Of a stretch of 64,000 bases of DNA, positions 20,717-32,587 are shown in pieces. The position numbers and the translations under genes are program-made. Each line of letters opens with the position of its first letter. Position 1 is the stretch's first letter. The DNA is taken from NCBI GenBank assembly GCA_026119855.1, contig JAOWBW010001319.1, positions 186,001 to 250,000 on the forward strand, read 5' to 3'. The notes beneath the pieces are model-generated. The model was given only the letters and a program-made list of their open reading frames with translations. It searched no databases and had not been told where the DNA came from. The stretch comes from Campanula takesimana. Its lineage: Eukaryota; Streptophyta; Magnoliopsida; Asterales; Campanulaceae.

Positions 20717-21436
20717 CTCCCTCCATCCCAGAGCAACAAACCAGGAACTAGTGAGCTGAATAGAAGGAAAAAGGTTGACATCTGGCGAACATGCAACGCA
20801 CGGACGTGCCGGGCATATGCCTCGGCTGTGCAGAAGGTGAAAATCTCGCGTGCCTACTGGAATGTGATGCACTGCCGTGCAACCCTTGGACCAGGCTAGA
20901 ATTGGTGATTTCAGGTTTTATTTTCTGTCTAGGGTTTGGACACATTCTAGGGGTAGTATATAAGTAAAGCTTCTCTCTCTAACTTGTTGTATCATCACAT
21001 TAATTAACATATTCTAGTGCAAGATCGTGGCTTGGCATTGTCTTTGACGTAGTCAATCGATTTGTTTTGTGTTTGCTTTAATTATCGTTCTTATTGCTTT
21101 TGTGTGTGAAATTACTTCTTGCGATCAGTTTGGTTTGAAAAGTCAATACCACAACAACTGGCATTAAGAGCCTGGTTAGACTATCCTAGGTAGTGGAGAA
21201 GTTCGATGGGTCTGAAAATGCGTTAATTTGAACGATGCAGATAGAGGGTCTTTTATACGATAAGGATCTCTATGAACCACTCAAAAGAGTCAAACCGGAA
21301 AGCAAAAAAATAGGAAGAATTGGTGATTTCAAGTTTTATTTTCTGTCTAGGGTTTGGACACATTCTTAGGAAGGCTAACACCACCAAGGAGCTACTTGAT
21401 TATCTAACTGAGAGAAACACCGTCTGCAATAAACAA
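20717..21436 (+). mobile_element. Copia fragment: LTR end, primer site and gag start
   Basis: Begins with half a Stowaway end (CTCCCTCCATCCCAGAG at 20717), then LTR-like sequence with a TATA-like box near 20957. A primer-site variant TGGCATTAAGAGCC is at about 21160, followed by a gag N-terminus typical of Copia (EKFDGSENA..., then QIEGLLYDKDLYE) with stops. A ~50-bp LTR phrase at 20898-20950 (GAATTGGTGATTTCAGG) is repeated at 21313-21366. After it come a few more gag codons (NTTKELLDYLTER) that run into the TIR copy at about 21437. A rearranged, dead fragment. Confidence 0.75.
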
Positions 21437-21912
21437 ATTGGCAGCGTGAGTTAAGGCTTCCCTCCATCTCCCCCCCCCCTCTCCTCCATTGATGATGTCC
21501 ATTTGAACCGATCCTCGTGTTTCTCGAACGCCTTGGCATAAAACCCTACCTGTCTCCTCACATCCGACGGATCGACGTCGTAGAAGATTGGGAGAACAAT
21601 CTGATTGAAGTCCTTTCTGCAGTCCATGATCTTCACAAGCTCGTCCAAACACCATCCCGAAGCGACGTAATTATTAGAGAAGACGATAATGGAGACTCTG
21701 GAGTGGGAGAAAGCAGTGGGAAGTTGGAAACGGAGATCTTCTCCTCTCTCAAGCTTGGTTTCGTCGTGTAAAGTGGACAAGCGTTGCCGGTTAAGGGCGG
21801 CAAGGAGATGGCTGGTGAAGTTAGTGCGGGTGTCGGTGGCGCTGAAACTCAAGAACACGTCATAAAGAGACCGCCGGACGGCGGACGGAGACGACGACGA
21901 TGACGAAGACAT
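21437..21912 (-). pseudogene. Truncated TIR-domain copy of the TNL gene
   Basis: Reads from ATG 21912 through a TIR domain highly similar to exon 1 of the TNL at 19461 (DVFLSFSATDTR, SGWCLDELVKIMDCR, IFYDVDPSDVR). A run of ten C at 21470-21479 replaces an interrupted eight-base stretch in the paralogue and shifts the frame after residue ~146. The rest of the TIR C-terminus (WREALTHAANL) continues in another frame to 21437, where it joins Copia gag sequence. There is no splice donor, NB-ARC or LRR. The homopolymer could be a sequencing artefact, but the truncation is not. As it stands it could encode only a short TIR protein. Confidence 0.85.
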
Positions 21913-21969
21913 GAGTGATAGTTTGAGGTGTACTAGTCTGTAGAGATATTTTTATGTGGAAGCTTGGGT

Positions 21970-24378
21970 TGTCGCGACCCCGACCCCGCGGGCCCGGAAC
22001 TCGCGAGCTGGATGTCGACTTACAACAATACACCAAAATGCTGAAGATAAAAAAATTCCATTTTTTATACCCAAAAGGTTTAAAACAAAGTTTTAGAAAT
22101 CCAAGTTTAATAACAATAATAAACTACTAGTATAAGCTCCACAAGCTCACACCAAAAATACAAAAGATTACAAATCTTAATGACGTCATTGTTGGTAAAA
22201 CTATCCCCAAAAGGTTATACATTTAAATAATGTAAACCGATCAATAACAACCTGCCCAAATCTCAATCCTCTCGACGTCCTCCTCGATCCGCAAATCCTA
22301 ATCCTTTCCTCCTTGGGGGGGGGGGGTTTAAGGAAAAACAAAGATAAAAGAAAGGGGGTGAGATAAATCTCAATAAGTTACTAATGCAACTACATGACAT
22401 GCTATGATGCAATAAACAATAATAATATCTCACATAGCACATAGCAAATATCATTTAACAGATAGCAGCGGAAATAAACAAGTAACAAAGGATACTGAGC
22501 CAAGGTTTCCCCAATAAAGGATATAACAATCTGATCAATGACGATAGGGCCGCATCGAAGAGCAGCATCAATAAGCAGCATCGAAGAGCCGATAAACCAA
22601 TCAACAATAGCAGCATAATAGCTGAAGAGAAAACCCCCGGGACCGGAACCAATAACCCAACGATAACTGAGTGTACGACACAAAGTCGCAACCCCTTATA
22701 ATAGCTAGACTGTTCCCAAGAAAGGAGCTAGCTCATCTCACATCCAAGGCCAATCTTGAGGAGGGAAATAATGGGGCAAAACAATGGTCAACATTATAAT
22801 GGACTCGGCTCGTTGCCATTATAATATTTTCCATCGCCCGACACAACCACAAATACCAGCTGGACTTTCAAATAAATGCTAAGTAATAAATACTAGCTTT
22901 AAATAAACAACTCATGATCCCAAAGTAGGGAACCATTCCAAATAATCACCAAAAAGGTAAACCAATCCAAACAATCACCATAAAGAGACAATGATTACTC
23001 ATGAAGAGTTTAACAACAACGATAGCAAGGAATTTCTCATAACAGAGTTCAAATAACAATAACGGTATTATTCAAAGGGGGTCCAACAATATTGATCATT
23101 AAACAAGATGATACAAAAACAAGGATCCATATCAAACGCATCCTAAAATGATACACGCGTGTTACTCGTACAGAGTACTACCCAAACGGTCGCTCTCAAA
23201 TAACACAATGATTATCACTAACGTGACCCTAAACGTCCACTCATTGCGAAAGTGTCCCAAGATTCTCAAACAATAATTAATCATATCCCAAATCACACTT
23301 AATCACAAAGGAACCAAATTCATCAATAGAGTATTCCATAGTGGCCATTAAGTCTAAGAGGATGATACCCGAAATTAGGGTTAAAGCTATGACCTAATCC
23401 AAGAACAAAGAAAGAATAAGTGCCAGGAAATAGGGGCGGGCGGGCGCTCGCTAGGGGGCGGGCGGGTGCTCATTTCGCCAGAAGGTTGGCCCAAGGAAAA
23501 AGGGATAGGCGGGCGGGCGCCTGGCTTCACCTGGGCGGGCGCCCGGTCGTCGGGCTGGGCAAAATCCTGCTGGGTTTTAACACATTCTTACCAAAATCAA
23601 ACCCAAAATCTTTCTAATTCATATACACCCAAAATCAACACTTTCAATACTCTTAACAATGTATTAAAACAACATTATGAACTTCTAGGAGACCTAGATA
23701 ACAACATTTAACCACACAAATCAAGATTAAATCTCAACATTCATATTATCACAACTTATAACCAAAAACCTAAATAAATTCCAAATAATTTCTAAACTCA
23801 ACCAAAAAGCCATGGATATCAACAAGAACATCAATAGAGTTAAAGATGAGCATTCTTAACATAAATGGGGAAAAGTAACTTACCCGGATTTTATGAAAGT
23901 TGACGGAATCCGATTTTTTTTTGTTCTCTACGATCCTATCGACGATCTAAACATTTTTTGTATTATGAGAAATGAGAAATAATGAGGGGAAGATGATAGA
24001 AATGAAGAGAGAAGGAGAGAGAGACTTACCTTCTACAATGGAGGAAAAGAGAGAGAGGAATTGTGTTGGGAGAAAATGAGGGGGGTGAGGGAGGAGAGGG
24101 TGATGGAGGGAGTAAGTAGGATGATTTAGGAATATACACATAGACCCCCTCCCCTACACACTAACACAATAATCTTATACTCCCCACTAACAACTAAGAC
24201 CCAACACTCCACACTATCACAAATAACCAATTAAACGCTAGACATAAAATATTATGAAACACCAAATGCACACCTAATTATTTAAATAAATAAATAATTT
24301 AAATAAATAAATAAGGAATAAATAATTAATTAAGTGTTTATTACTACGAAAATAGAGGCGGGTTTTCGGGTCGTGACA
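21970..24378 (-). mobile_element. Gypsy-3 3' LTR (Tekay/Del-like)
   Basis: About 2.4 kb; minus-strand termini TGTCACGACCC...GGGTCGCGACA. The minus-strand polypurine tract and the conserved AATTCGTGGGCGAATTC phrase abut it at 24379-24415, so this is the 3' LTR. Landmarks shared with Gypsy-1/2 LTRs include minus TTGAGATTTATCTCACCCCC near 22345-22380. The quartet lies about 835 bp from the LTR start. A G12 homopolymer is at 22315-22326. It lies 57 bp upstream of the TIR copy's ATG. Confidence 0.88.
23436..23544. repeat. GC-rich quartet, word GCGGGCGGGCGC (Gypsy-3 LTR)
   Basis: Words at 23436, 23458, 23509 and 23531, steps of 22, 51 and 22 bp; word 2 has one change (GCGGGCGGGTGC), word 4 reads CTGGGCGGGCGC. 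CCAGAAGG follows word 2 by 20 bp. Confidence 0.92.
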
Positions 24379-25509
24379 ATCTACCCTCCTTAAAAAGAAT
24401 TCGCCCACGAATTCACTCATCAAACTTCACAACACGCGGTCATAATGAGGCGACAATATATCGATTCTCCCATAGCATTCATAACCTCAATCGAGTACTC
24501 AACAAAATTTTCAGACATAGTTTCCACGACTCAAATAAACCAATATATATTAATCACATACATATCTCAGGTATACTCCTATTAAACATTCTAAAGTTAA
24601 CTTCCTCTTTCATACTGAATTTCACATTCTCAAGACTATCACTTGATCACTAATTCCGAGACACAGCTGATTTGATCCTAATTAGCATTACGCTCATGCT
24701 TAGTTTCTAAGGAGTTATATCCACCAACTCTTGATAGTCTGTCATCAACGTCTCAACTTGGTCCCAAAATAGAATAAAAGATATAATCCGCTAAGGCAAT
24801 ATCAACAGAATCACCACCAATCCCAAATCATAGACAGTTCCATTTCTTAAGCGTTACTCCTCGAAACATATACAAATACTTTATCACCCAAAATCGTTAC
24901 ACACCTCCATCTCTATTTGGAAGCATCACTAGAGGTAATGGATTTATCAATTTTCGCTATAATGGAAAACTTAACATATCTCCAAGAAAACATCCAAACC
25001 ACGAAACTACATTAATACCGAAACTATTATCATTACATTACTCCAATCCTCGAAAGTTTAAAACAGTTCCAAGTACTCAGTAGTCCGCAAACAATCCAAA
25101 TTTTATCTTCAAAAGATTTCCTCTAACTCCCATTTAAGTTAATAATCCGTGCTTATATACCCAAATGAATTTTAACAAATTCTAAATCTTCAATGGTTAA
25201 CCCACATTAGTTTTTCACGTATACATTTATCAATTCGATGATACTTAGGCTCGATTTTTACTATCATCATAATGAACCTATTAGCTAATCACAGTCCAAC
25301 CGACCCAATACCACATCATAGTATTCTTTAATATGCCCAAGTGTTGATACCCAACTTTCTTCACATACCTTTAATCCAAATCGAGAAACGCCACCAAGAA
25401 AAGATTTAGAACCATAAAACAACCATTTAACTAAAACTCAAAATGCCTTTAATACAATTCGAGAAATTCTTGCCCTCTCAAAATGTGCTTAGTCCTTTCA
25501 AACTTAACG
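24379..25509 (-). mobile_element. Gypsy-3 internal 3' remnant
   Basis: Internal sequence next to the Gypsy-3 3' LTR. The last ~40 bp on the minus strand match the conserved tail of the Tekay-like elements here (GAATTCGTGGGCGAATTC plus purine tract). I see no intact integrase or chromodomain frame in the rest; it appears to be untranslated or very degraded. It is cut at 25509 by the Gypsy-1 insertion. Confidence 0.7.
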
Positions 25510-28024
25510 TGTAACACCCATCGAATTTCCTGTTAAAAATTTGACATACTTGTTAAATACTTGAACTTGCATATTATGTGTTAGTTTTACTTGGGTTAAA
25601 GTTTTAACTTCATTAAATAGTTAAGGTGGTTAAATGTCTAGTTTTGACTTTTGGGTCATTTGTGAAAATTGGACTTTAGGGGTCTTTTTGTTAAAAGTGA
25701 AACTTGAGGGGCCTAGTTGTCATTTTCCAAAAGTTGCCAAGTATATCTTGTGTTTGCCTGGGAGAATCATTTCTTCCCCAAATCATTCTCGTTGTTTCCT
25801 CTGTTTCATAAGCTAGGTTAGGGTTTCACCCTATTCTCGACTCCTCGAGTTTAATTATCCCTCCGTTCTCGATTCTGATCCCGGATTAATATTCGTGGCG
25901 TTGAATAGAGCGTTCCAGGCCGAACAGAAATAAGTTTTGGTCAACTTGAATTTTGACTAGGTAAGTTATTAGCTCCCCCTTGCTTGTAATAACATGCATA
26001 AATGTTATTCTCGATACTTGTGAATGTTAATTTTGTGTTTGGGGTGATTTTTGTGGTACTTGTAAATTTGGGACAAAAGGAGTAAAATTCCCCTGTGTAA
26101 AATTATAAAGGGATTTGGAAAGATGAGTTTGAATGATGTTATGCCTTTTCTGGGAATGTTGAATTTGTTAGGAAATGTTACTCCTACGTTTGGAACGGAA
26201 AATATTTCAACCTGGGAAAGAATGAAAATTTCGCATTTTAGTACACTGTGCGACCGCACAAAAATGAGTGTGCGACCGCACGTCTTTCTGAAGGATTTTT
26301 CAAAGAAATTGACATGCTTGTGTGCGGCCGCACAGTCCATTGTGGGCGACCGCACAGTCGTCTGAAAAACAAAGATTTTGTTTAAAGTTGGTATAAAGTT
26401 GGAAGTAACCCTAGTTAAGGTATATAACATTAATATAAGATGTCCTAGCAAGTGTTGTGATACTTTAGGGGCATCAGACTTGGTCTTAACCATGTATACT
26501 CATTGAATTAAAATGAGAACATAAGTATAAGAGTAGTATCTCTTCTTTATGTCTTGAAAGTGCTATGAACAAGCACTAATGTGTTATACTTGTTGTGAAT
26601 CCAATGATTGTGCACCTTAGGGGTATTAGCACAAGGTCTTAGACTTGAACATCCTAAGAATAGGAGTTGGATTTTGTAAGAGTAAATGTATAACTCTTAT
26701 ACTTGTTTGAATGTCCAAAGATTTGGAAGTTATAACTTGAAGTATAAGACATTAAAAGCTTGTACGTGATTTGAATATCCAAAGAATTGGATTAGGACTT
26801 GAATATAAGATAATAAAATTTTGTACTTGACTTGACACCAATACATATGTATGGTAGTGAACTAGAAAGTGCTATAAGTAAGCACCAACGTGTATGAGAC
26901 ATGTTCTTGTTGTGTATGTGCAAACATTGCATATAGTTGCTTGATAACAAGGTGACTTCTTGAGTACTTGAAGCATGTTCCTTGTTGAGCTAGTCCACTA
27001 CTTTTGGATTAGTTCCTCTCCCGTTGTTCAAGTAAATATCTACTTGTACTTTCTTGTGTGAGTCCAGCTGGTTCTCCTTGCTTGTTCGAAAATGTATAGG
27101 TTCACGGTTGTCGCGAGAGCTGGGGTTTAAGTGACAATCGGGTCCCTATGTATTTCCGCCCGACCCCTTACTACCGGCCATAGTAAGGGCATAGCTTCCT
27201 TAGTTAGAGCAATAAGCCTGACTTAAGTGAATGCTAAATTTCCGTCCCGAACACCTCATGAATAATCATGAGTACTGATATTGAGAATGACACTGGTTAC
27301 CGGGTCTTCTGATATATACTGAATAATCAGTTCCTGTTATTGATCGTGATGTCAAAGTAATACAAGCTTCGACAACAATGGTATTCTTGGGAGGAATAAG
27401 GAAGGAAGCAATATCCTTATAACTTGCTTGTTTAGCCTTATGTGCTACTTGATGAGTGGATTATCCTCTCATATACTTGTTACTTGATGATACTTGAGAT
27501 ATGATTATTTAAGTATCTACTTGAATTGCATGATAACATGTCATGTAGTTGCATCTAATAGCTTACTGAGATTTATCTCACCCTTTATTTGCTTTCCCCC
27601 CCCCAGGAAAGGAAGGATAGTGCGCAGTGAGGCTCGACATAGTTGGGAGCTTGCTTCGCAGGTCGTGATTATTTTGGGGCTTGTGTCCTTTTACACTTGG
27701 TGAGGACGATGTATTATGGGTTTTGTAACTCCATATTTTGGGGTAGACAGTTCTTGTTGTCACTAGACATCTTGTATAGTACTCTTAATGCCAGCTTATG
27801 TGCTAGGCATGTTTCCGCTGTGTATGTATTAAGTTTGGTTTTGAATTTTCTTGTCTAGAACTCATGTTGTGAGCTAGTATAGCTCCTTACTCTAGAATAT
27901 ATATATCATGTCAATTTGTTAATCAAATGTCATTAAGTTTCCTGTTAAGTTTCTTGTTTCCCGTTAGGCACTCCCATCCAGGTTCGAGGTTCTATTAGGG
28001 GATCCCGGGACCTGGGGCGTGTCA
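25510..28024 (+). repeat. Gypsy-1 5' LTR
   Basis: 2515 bp, TGTAACACCC...GGGGCGTGTCA. The quartet is at 26248-26355 and a TATA-like TATATAA at 26421. A block of diverged repeats (TATAAGA / CTTGTAC / GTGCTATGAACAAGCAC) fills 26430-26900. Non-coding. Confidence 0.92.
26248..26355. repeat. Palindromic quartet, word GTGCGACCGCAC (Gypsy-1 5' LTR)
   Basis: GTGCGACCGCAC at 26248 and 26270, GTGCGGCCGCAC at 26322, GGGCGACCGCAC at 26344; steps of 22, 52 and 22 bp. Word 3 contains a GCGGCCGC octamer. CTGAAGG follows word 2. Confidence 0.96.
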
Positions 28025-28027
28025 GGT

Positions 28028-28039
28028 TGGTATCAGAGC
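28028..28039 (+). promoter_or_regulatory. Primer-binding site of Gypsy-1
   Basis: TGGTATCAGAGC three bases after the LTR end; complementary to initiator tRNA-Met, as usual for Tekay/Del chromoviruses. Confidence 0.92.
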
Positions 28040-28164
28040 TACCCTGGTTTAGCTACCATGTTTAGCTACCTTGGTTTGCTCTAAGTCTGGATAGGGTCTA
28101 TGGCTTAGGTATGGGTGAGTCTTGGGGTGTTATTAATAACGCTGAGTGTTTACCTACAGGTACA

Positions 28165-29110
28165 ATGAGTTCTGAAGGTACTAGTGGCAGTAATCAACTG
28201 AGATCTATAACTCCTCAAGAAGAAATGGTTCATAATGTTGACTGGGATTATCCTAATCGCCTTACAAGGTTCTTGAAGCTGAAACCTCGTAGTTTTGATG
28301 GGGAATTTGATGCTAAGAAGGCAGAAGAGTGGATTGAAAGTATTGAGAAGATCTTTACAGCCTTGAGATGTGCAGGTGGTGATAAGGTAACCTTTGCAAC
28401 TTTTAAACTTGAGAAAGCCGCTGAACATTGGTGGCAAGTGTTGAGTAAAGTTGGGAAATGGAAGGTGTACCACAGACATGGGAGAATTTTCTTAAAGCTT
28501 TTAAGTCGCAGTTTATTCCAACAGTGGTCCAAGATAGGAAAGAGATGGAATTTCTTAATCTGGAGCAGGGAAGTCTGACCGTGGGGCAATACTCAACCAA
28601 GTTCACAGAATTGGCCAGGTATTGTGATCATTTAGTTCCAAATGAAGCTAAGAAGCACAGAGGTTTGTTAAAGGGTTAAGGACTGAGTATAGGAAGCAAC
28701 TTCTTTCTCTACAGCTCACTAGCTATCAGCAAGCAGTGGAGAAGGCTTATACCATTGAAAATGATATCGAAGAACACAAGGTGAAGTTGGGAACAACCAT
28801 GACTGGTCGTGTATCGGAGAAAACTCAGGGATCTGGTTCTAGAGGTGGTAAATCTGGCCGCCAAGATCGTCGATTCCGACAGCCAACTGAAAGCAAAGGT
28901 AGTGTATCAACTGGTTCGAGGACAACAGTCCAAGGTTCCAGGAGAGTATGTGGCTATTGTTCGAAAGAAGGCCATTCTGAAGACAAGTGTTGGCTAAAGC
29001 AAGGAAAGTGTATAGTGTGTGGTGAAGCGGGGCACTTTGCTAGAAATTGTTCTAAGAGTAGAGTAAATCAAGTTGGGGGTACAAGTCAACCAGCTCAGGT
29101 TCCAAGAGAG
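28165..29110 (+). pseudogene. Gypsy-1 gag (frameshifted)
   Basis: Gag of a Ty3/Gypsy chromovirus. The ATG at 28165 matches the Gypsy-2 gag start; an in-frame ATG at 28111 exists but lies in the leader. The retrotransposon gag domain covers the first ~200 codons (AEEWIESIEKIF, FLNLEQGSLTVGQYSTKF). Two CCHC zinc knuckles follow: CGYCSKEGHSEDKC near 28951 and CIVCGEAGHFARNC near 29008. Compared with Gypsy-2 it has frame breaks near 28450 and 28655, each by one or a few bases. Unlike Gypsy-2 it has CAG, not a stop, at the gag-pol junction (29130). Confidence 0.9.
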
Positions 29111-32100
29111 ATAGTGGGGGTCGACCAAAAGTTCAGGGTCGAGTGTTTGCTTTAGATCAGCAGGGTGTAGCTGAGTCTTCTGCGGTCATAGGAGGTATTA
29201 TATTACTTTCTAGTACGAGAGCGCGAGTCTTGATAGATCCAGGCTCATCTCATTCTTATGTGGCATCTCATTTTGTGTCGCATTTGCATGTTCTTCCTGA
29301 TTCTATGCCTTATGTGCTAGAAGTATCTTCCCCTATGGGAGATTGCATGTTTACTTCTGAGGTTTACAAGAAATGTGAGGTTCTGGTGGGTGATCATTCC
29401 CTTCTTGCTGACCTAGTCGTGTTACCTATAAGGGACTTTGACGTGATTCTTGGCATGGATTGGCTATATGTGCATCATGCATCTGTTGATTGTTATAGAA
29501 AAGTAGTAACTTTTTCTATTCCTGGTTTGCCTGATTTTACCTTTGAAGGTGATAGGCCTTTATGTGCTATACATGTTATTTCTGCTTTAAAAGCTAGAAA
29601 ACTTTTATCTCGTGGTTGTGCCGGGTATCTCGCATGTGTACTTGATCAGAGTTTATCTGTTCCCAAGATGGAGGATATTCCTGTTGTGTCTGAATTTTCA
29701 GATGTGTTCTCTTCTGAGTATAGCATGCCACCTGATCGAGAGCTTGAGTTCTGTATTGAGTTATTACCAGGTACAGCACCAATCTCTAAAGCACCTTATA
29801 GAATGGCTCCAGCTGAGTTGAGAGAGTTGAAAACACAGCTTGAGGAATTGCTTGAAAGGGGCTTTATCAGGCCTAGTGTATCACCGTGGGGTGCACCAGT
29901 GTTATTTGTCAGAAAGAAAGATGGGACTCTGCGATTATGTATTGATTACAGAGATCTTAATCAGGTAACTATCAAGAACAAATATCCGTTACCTTATATT
30001 GATGACTTGTTTGATCAGCTTCAGGGTTCAGTAGTGTATTCGAAGCTCGACTTGAGAAGTGGTTATCATCAGTTGAAAATCAGATCTGAGGATATACCAA
30101 AGACAGCTTTCCGTACCAGGTATGGGCATTATGAGTTTATTGTTATGCCATTCGGTTGACAAATGCTCCAGCTGTATTTATGGATTTGATGAACCGTATA
30201 TTCAAGCCATATCTTGATTGTTTTGTGGTGGTATTCATTGATGATATTCTTGTGTATTCTAAGTCACGGGCTGAGCATGAACAACATCTCAGAATAGTAT
30301 TACAAGTTCTTCGTGAAAAACAACTATTTGCAAAATTCAGCAAATGTGCTTTCTGGTTAGAAGAAGTTTCATTCTTGGGCATGTTGTGTCTGCTACTGGT
30401 ATTGCAGTAGATCCTTCCAAAGTTGAAGCAGTTGTTAACTGGAAAAGGCCAACTACAGTGACTGAGATCCGTAGTTTCTTGGGCTTGGCTAGTTATTATC
30501 GGAGGTTCATTGAGGGATTCTCCAAGATTGCTACTCCATTGACTAACATGACTCGAAAAGCTATTTCTTTTGAGTGGAATGACAAATGTGAAGCAAGTTT
30601 TCAGGAGTTGAAAAGGCGTTTGACTACAGCTCCAGTCTTGGCTTTGCCTAATGGTTCTGAGCATTCATGGTTTATACTGATGCTTCTAAAGAAGGATTGG
30701 GTTGTGTTCTAATGCAAGATGGCAAGGTAATAGCTTATGCTTCTCGAAAACTATCTCCTTATGAAAAGAATTATCCTACTCATGATTTAGAATTGGCTGC
30801 GATTATTTTTGCTTTGCATAAATGGAGGCATTACTTGTATGGAACCAAATTTGAAGTCTTTACTGATCATAAGAGCTTGAAGTACTTGTTTTCTCAAAAA
30901 GAGCTTAACATGAGGCAACGTAGATGGATGGAGAAATTGAAGGATCATGATTGTACTATCCTTTATCATCCAGGAAAAGCCAATGTTGTGGCAGATGCAC
31001 TGAGCCGAAAGACTTATATTCTTGCTTGATGATTCGTGAATGGAAGATGTTTGAAGATTTGTGTGATTGGAATCCTTGTGAATCAAATCATGGAGTTATG
31101 TTTGCGAATATAAAATCTACTTCAGATTTACTCCAACAGATCAAGAAGCTCAGGTAATTGATTCTGAATTGCAGAAAATCATTAGTGGAATGAAGGAAGG
31201 AAACAACCAGATTTTTCTTTAATAGTGATGAATCTTACCTTCCGAAGTCGAGTTTGTATTCCAGTTGATCCTGAAATAAAGAAGAAAGTTCTTGAAGAGG
31301 CTCACAAAGCCAAGTATACTATTCATCCTGGAAGTACTAAGATGTACCAAGACTTGAAGAAACATTTTTGGTGGAACAATATGAAAAGAGAAATTGCTGA
31401 GTATGTATCCAAATGTTTGACTTGTCAACAAGTAAAAGTGGAACATCAACGTCCAGCAGGTTTGTTGCAACCATTGGAAATTCCGGAGTGGGAAATGGGA
31501 ACATATTACTATGGATTTTGTGACTGGTTTGCCACGTACCAGACGAGGCCATGATGCTGTTTGGGTTATAGTGGACAGGTTGACTAAATCTTCTTGTCTA
31601 TTTCCATGGATATTCATTGTCTCAGTTGGCATCTTTATATGTCCAGGAGATTGTCCGACTGCATGGGTTTCCTGTGAGTATTGTATCTGATAGAGATCCT
31701 CGTTTTACTTCTCGATTTCTGCAGTCTCTTCAGGGTGCTATGGGTACTAAATTGAATTTCAGTACAGCTTTTCATCCTCAATCTGATGGGCAATCTGAGA
31801 GACTTATACAGATTCTTGAGGATATTTACGTGCTTGTGTTATTGATTTCAAAGGCAGTTGGGATACTCATCTTCCTTTGGCTGAATTTGCTATACCAACA
31901 GTTTTCAGTCTAGCATTGAATGGCTCCATATGAGGCTCTTTATGGCAGAAAATGTCGATCTCCTATATGCTGGGATGAAGTGGGAGAAGCTAGACTCTTG
32001 GGTATTGAAATGGTTCAACAATCAGTTGAAAGTGTGAAACTCATTCGAGATAGATTGCGCACAGCTCATAGTAGACAAAAGAGTTATGCAGATCATCGTA

Positions 32101-32560
32101 GAAGAGATCTTGAATTCCAGGTAGGTGACTTTGTATTCTTGAAGGTCTCTCCTCGTAGAGGTATAAAGAGATTTGGGAAGAAAGGAAAGTTATCTCCTCG
32201 TTATATCGGTCCATTTGAGATTCTTGAAAGAGTTGGTAAGTTGGCTTATAGAGTGGCTTTACCTCCTTCTTTATCTAGTATTCATAACGTGTTCCATGTA
32301 TCTATGCTTCGCAAGTATATGGCAGATGATCACATGTTCTTGAGTAGGAGGCTATTCCCTTTCAGCCTGATTTGTCTTATGAGGAACAGCCTGTTGAAAT
32401 TCTTGACTGGAAAGAGCAAGTTTTGCGTACCAAAAGGATTCCTATTGTGAAGGTCCTTTGGAGGAATCATGAAATTGAAGAGGATACTTGGGAAACTGAG
32501 AAAGAGATGCGAGATAAATACCCGAGCCTATTTGAAAACTTTGGTAAGTAAAAATTCGTG
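29111..32560 (+). pseudogene. Gypsy-1 pol: protease, RT, RNase H, integrase (broken)
   Basis: Ty3/Gypsy pol in canonical order. The aspartic protease region has VLIDPGSSHSYVASHF near 29230 (DPG where DSG/DTG is usual). RT starts near 29800 and has the catalytic FIDDILVYS near 30235. RNase H starts YTDASKEGLG near 30670. The integrase zinc finger (HPGSTK...CLTCQ) is at 31325-31430, with catalytic SDRDPRF near 31690 and GQSERLIQILED near 31790. A chromodomain-like tail ends near 32550. At least ten frame changes occur relative to Gypsy-2 (for example near 30156, 30376, 30662, 31020, 31140, 31495, 31590, 31910 and 32335). Many are one-base losses in short homopolymers. Confidence 0.9.
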
Positions 32561-32587
32561 GGCGAATTTTCTTTAAGGTGGGGAGGA

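Noticed and set aside
20790..20900. GC-rich stretch with GTGC words at 20806, 20828, 20850 and 20877
   Set aside because: The first step is 22 bp, but the later steps (22, 27) and the poor word identity do not fit the quartet grid; at most a decayed relic.
22315..22326. G12 run in Gypsy-3 LTR (also 34835-34846 in Copia B)
   Set aside because: Homopolymers at similar sites in other copies are shorter; more likely slippage or sequencing error than a functional G-quadruplex.
21970..24378. Gypsy-3 LTR as a DNA transposon because of its TGTCRCGACCC inverted ends
   Set aside because: TG/CA ends, an adjoining polypurine tract and LTR landmarks shared with Gypsy-1/2 identify it as an LTR.
26400..26930. 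Short repeats in Gypsy LTRs that look array-like (TATAAGA / CTTGTAC units)
   Set aside because: Diverged, irregular spacing and inside the LTR; not a CRISPR or satellite array.
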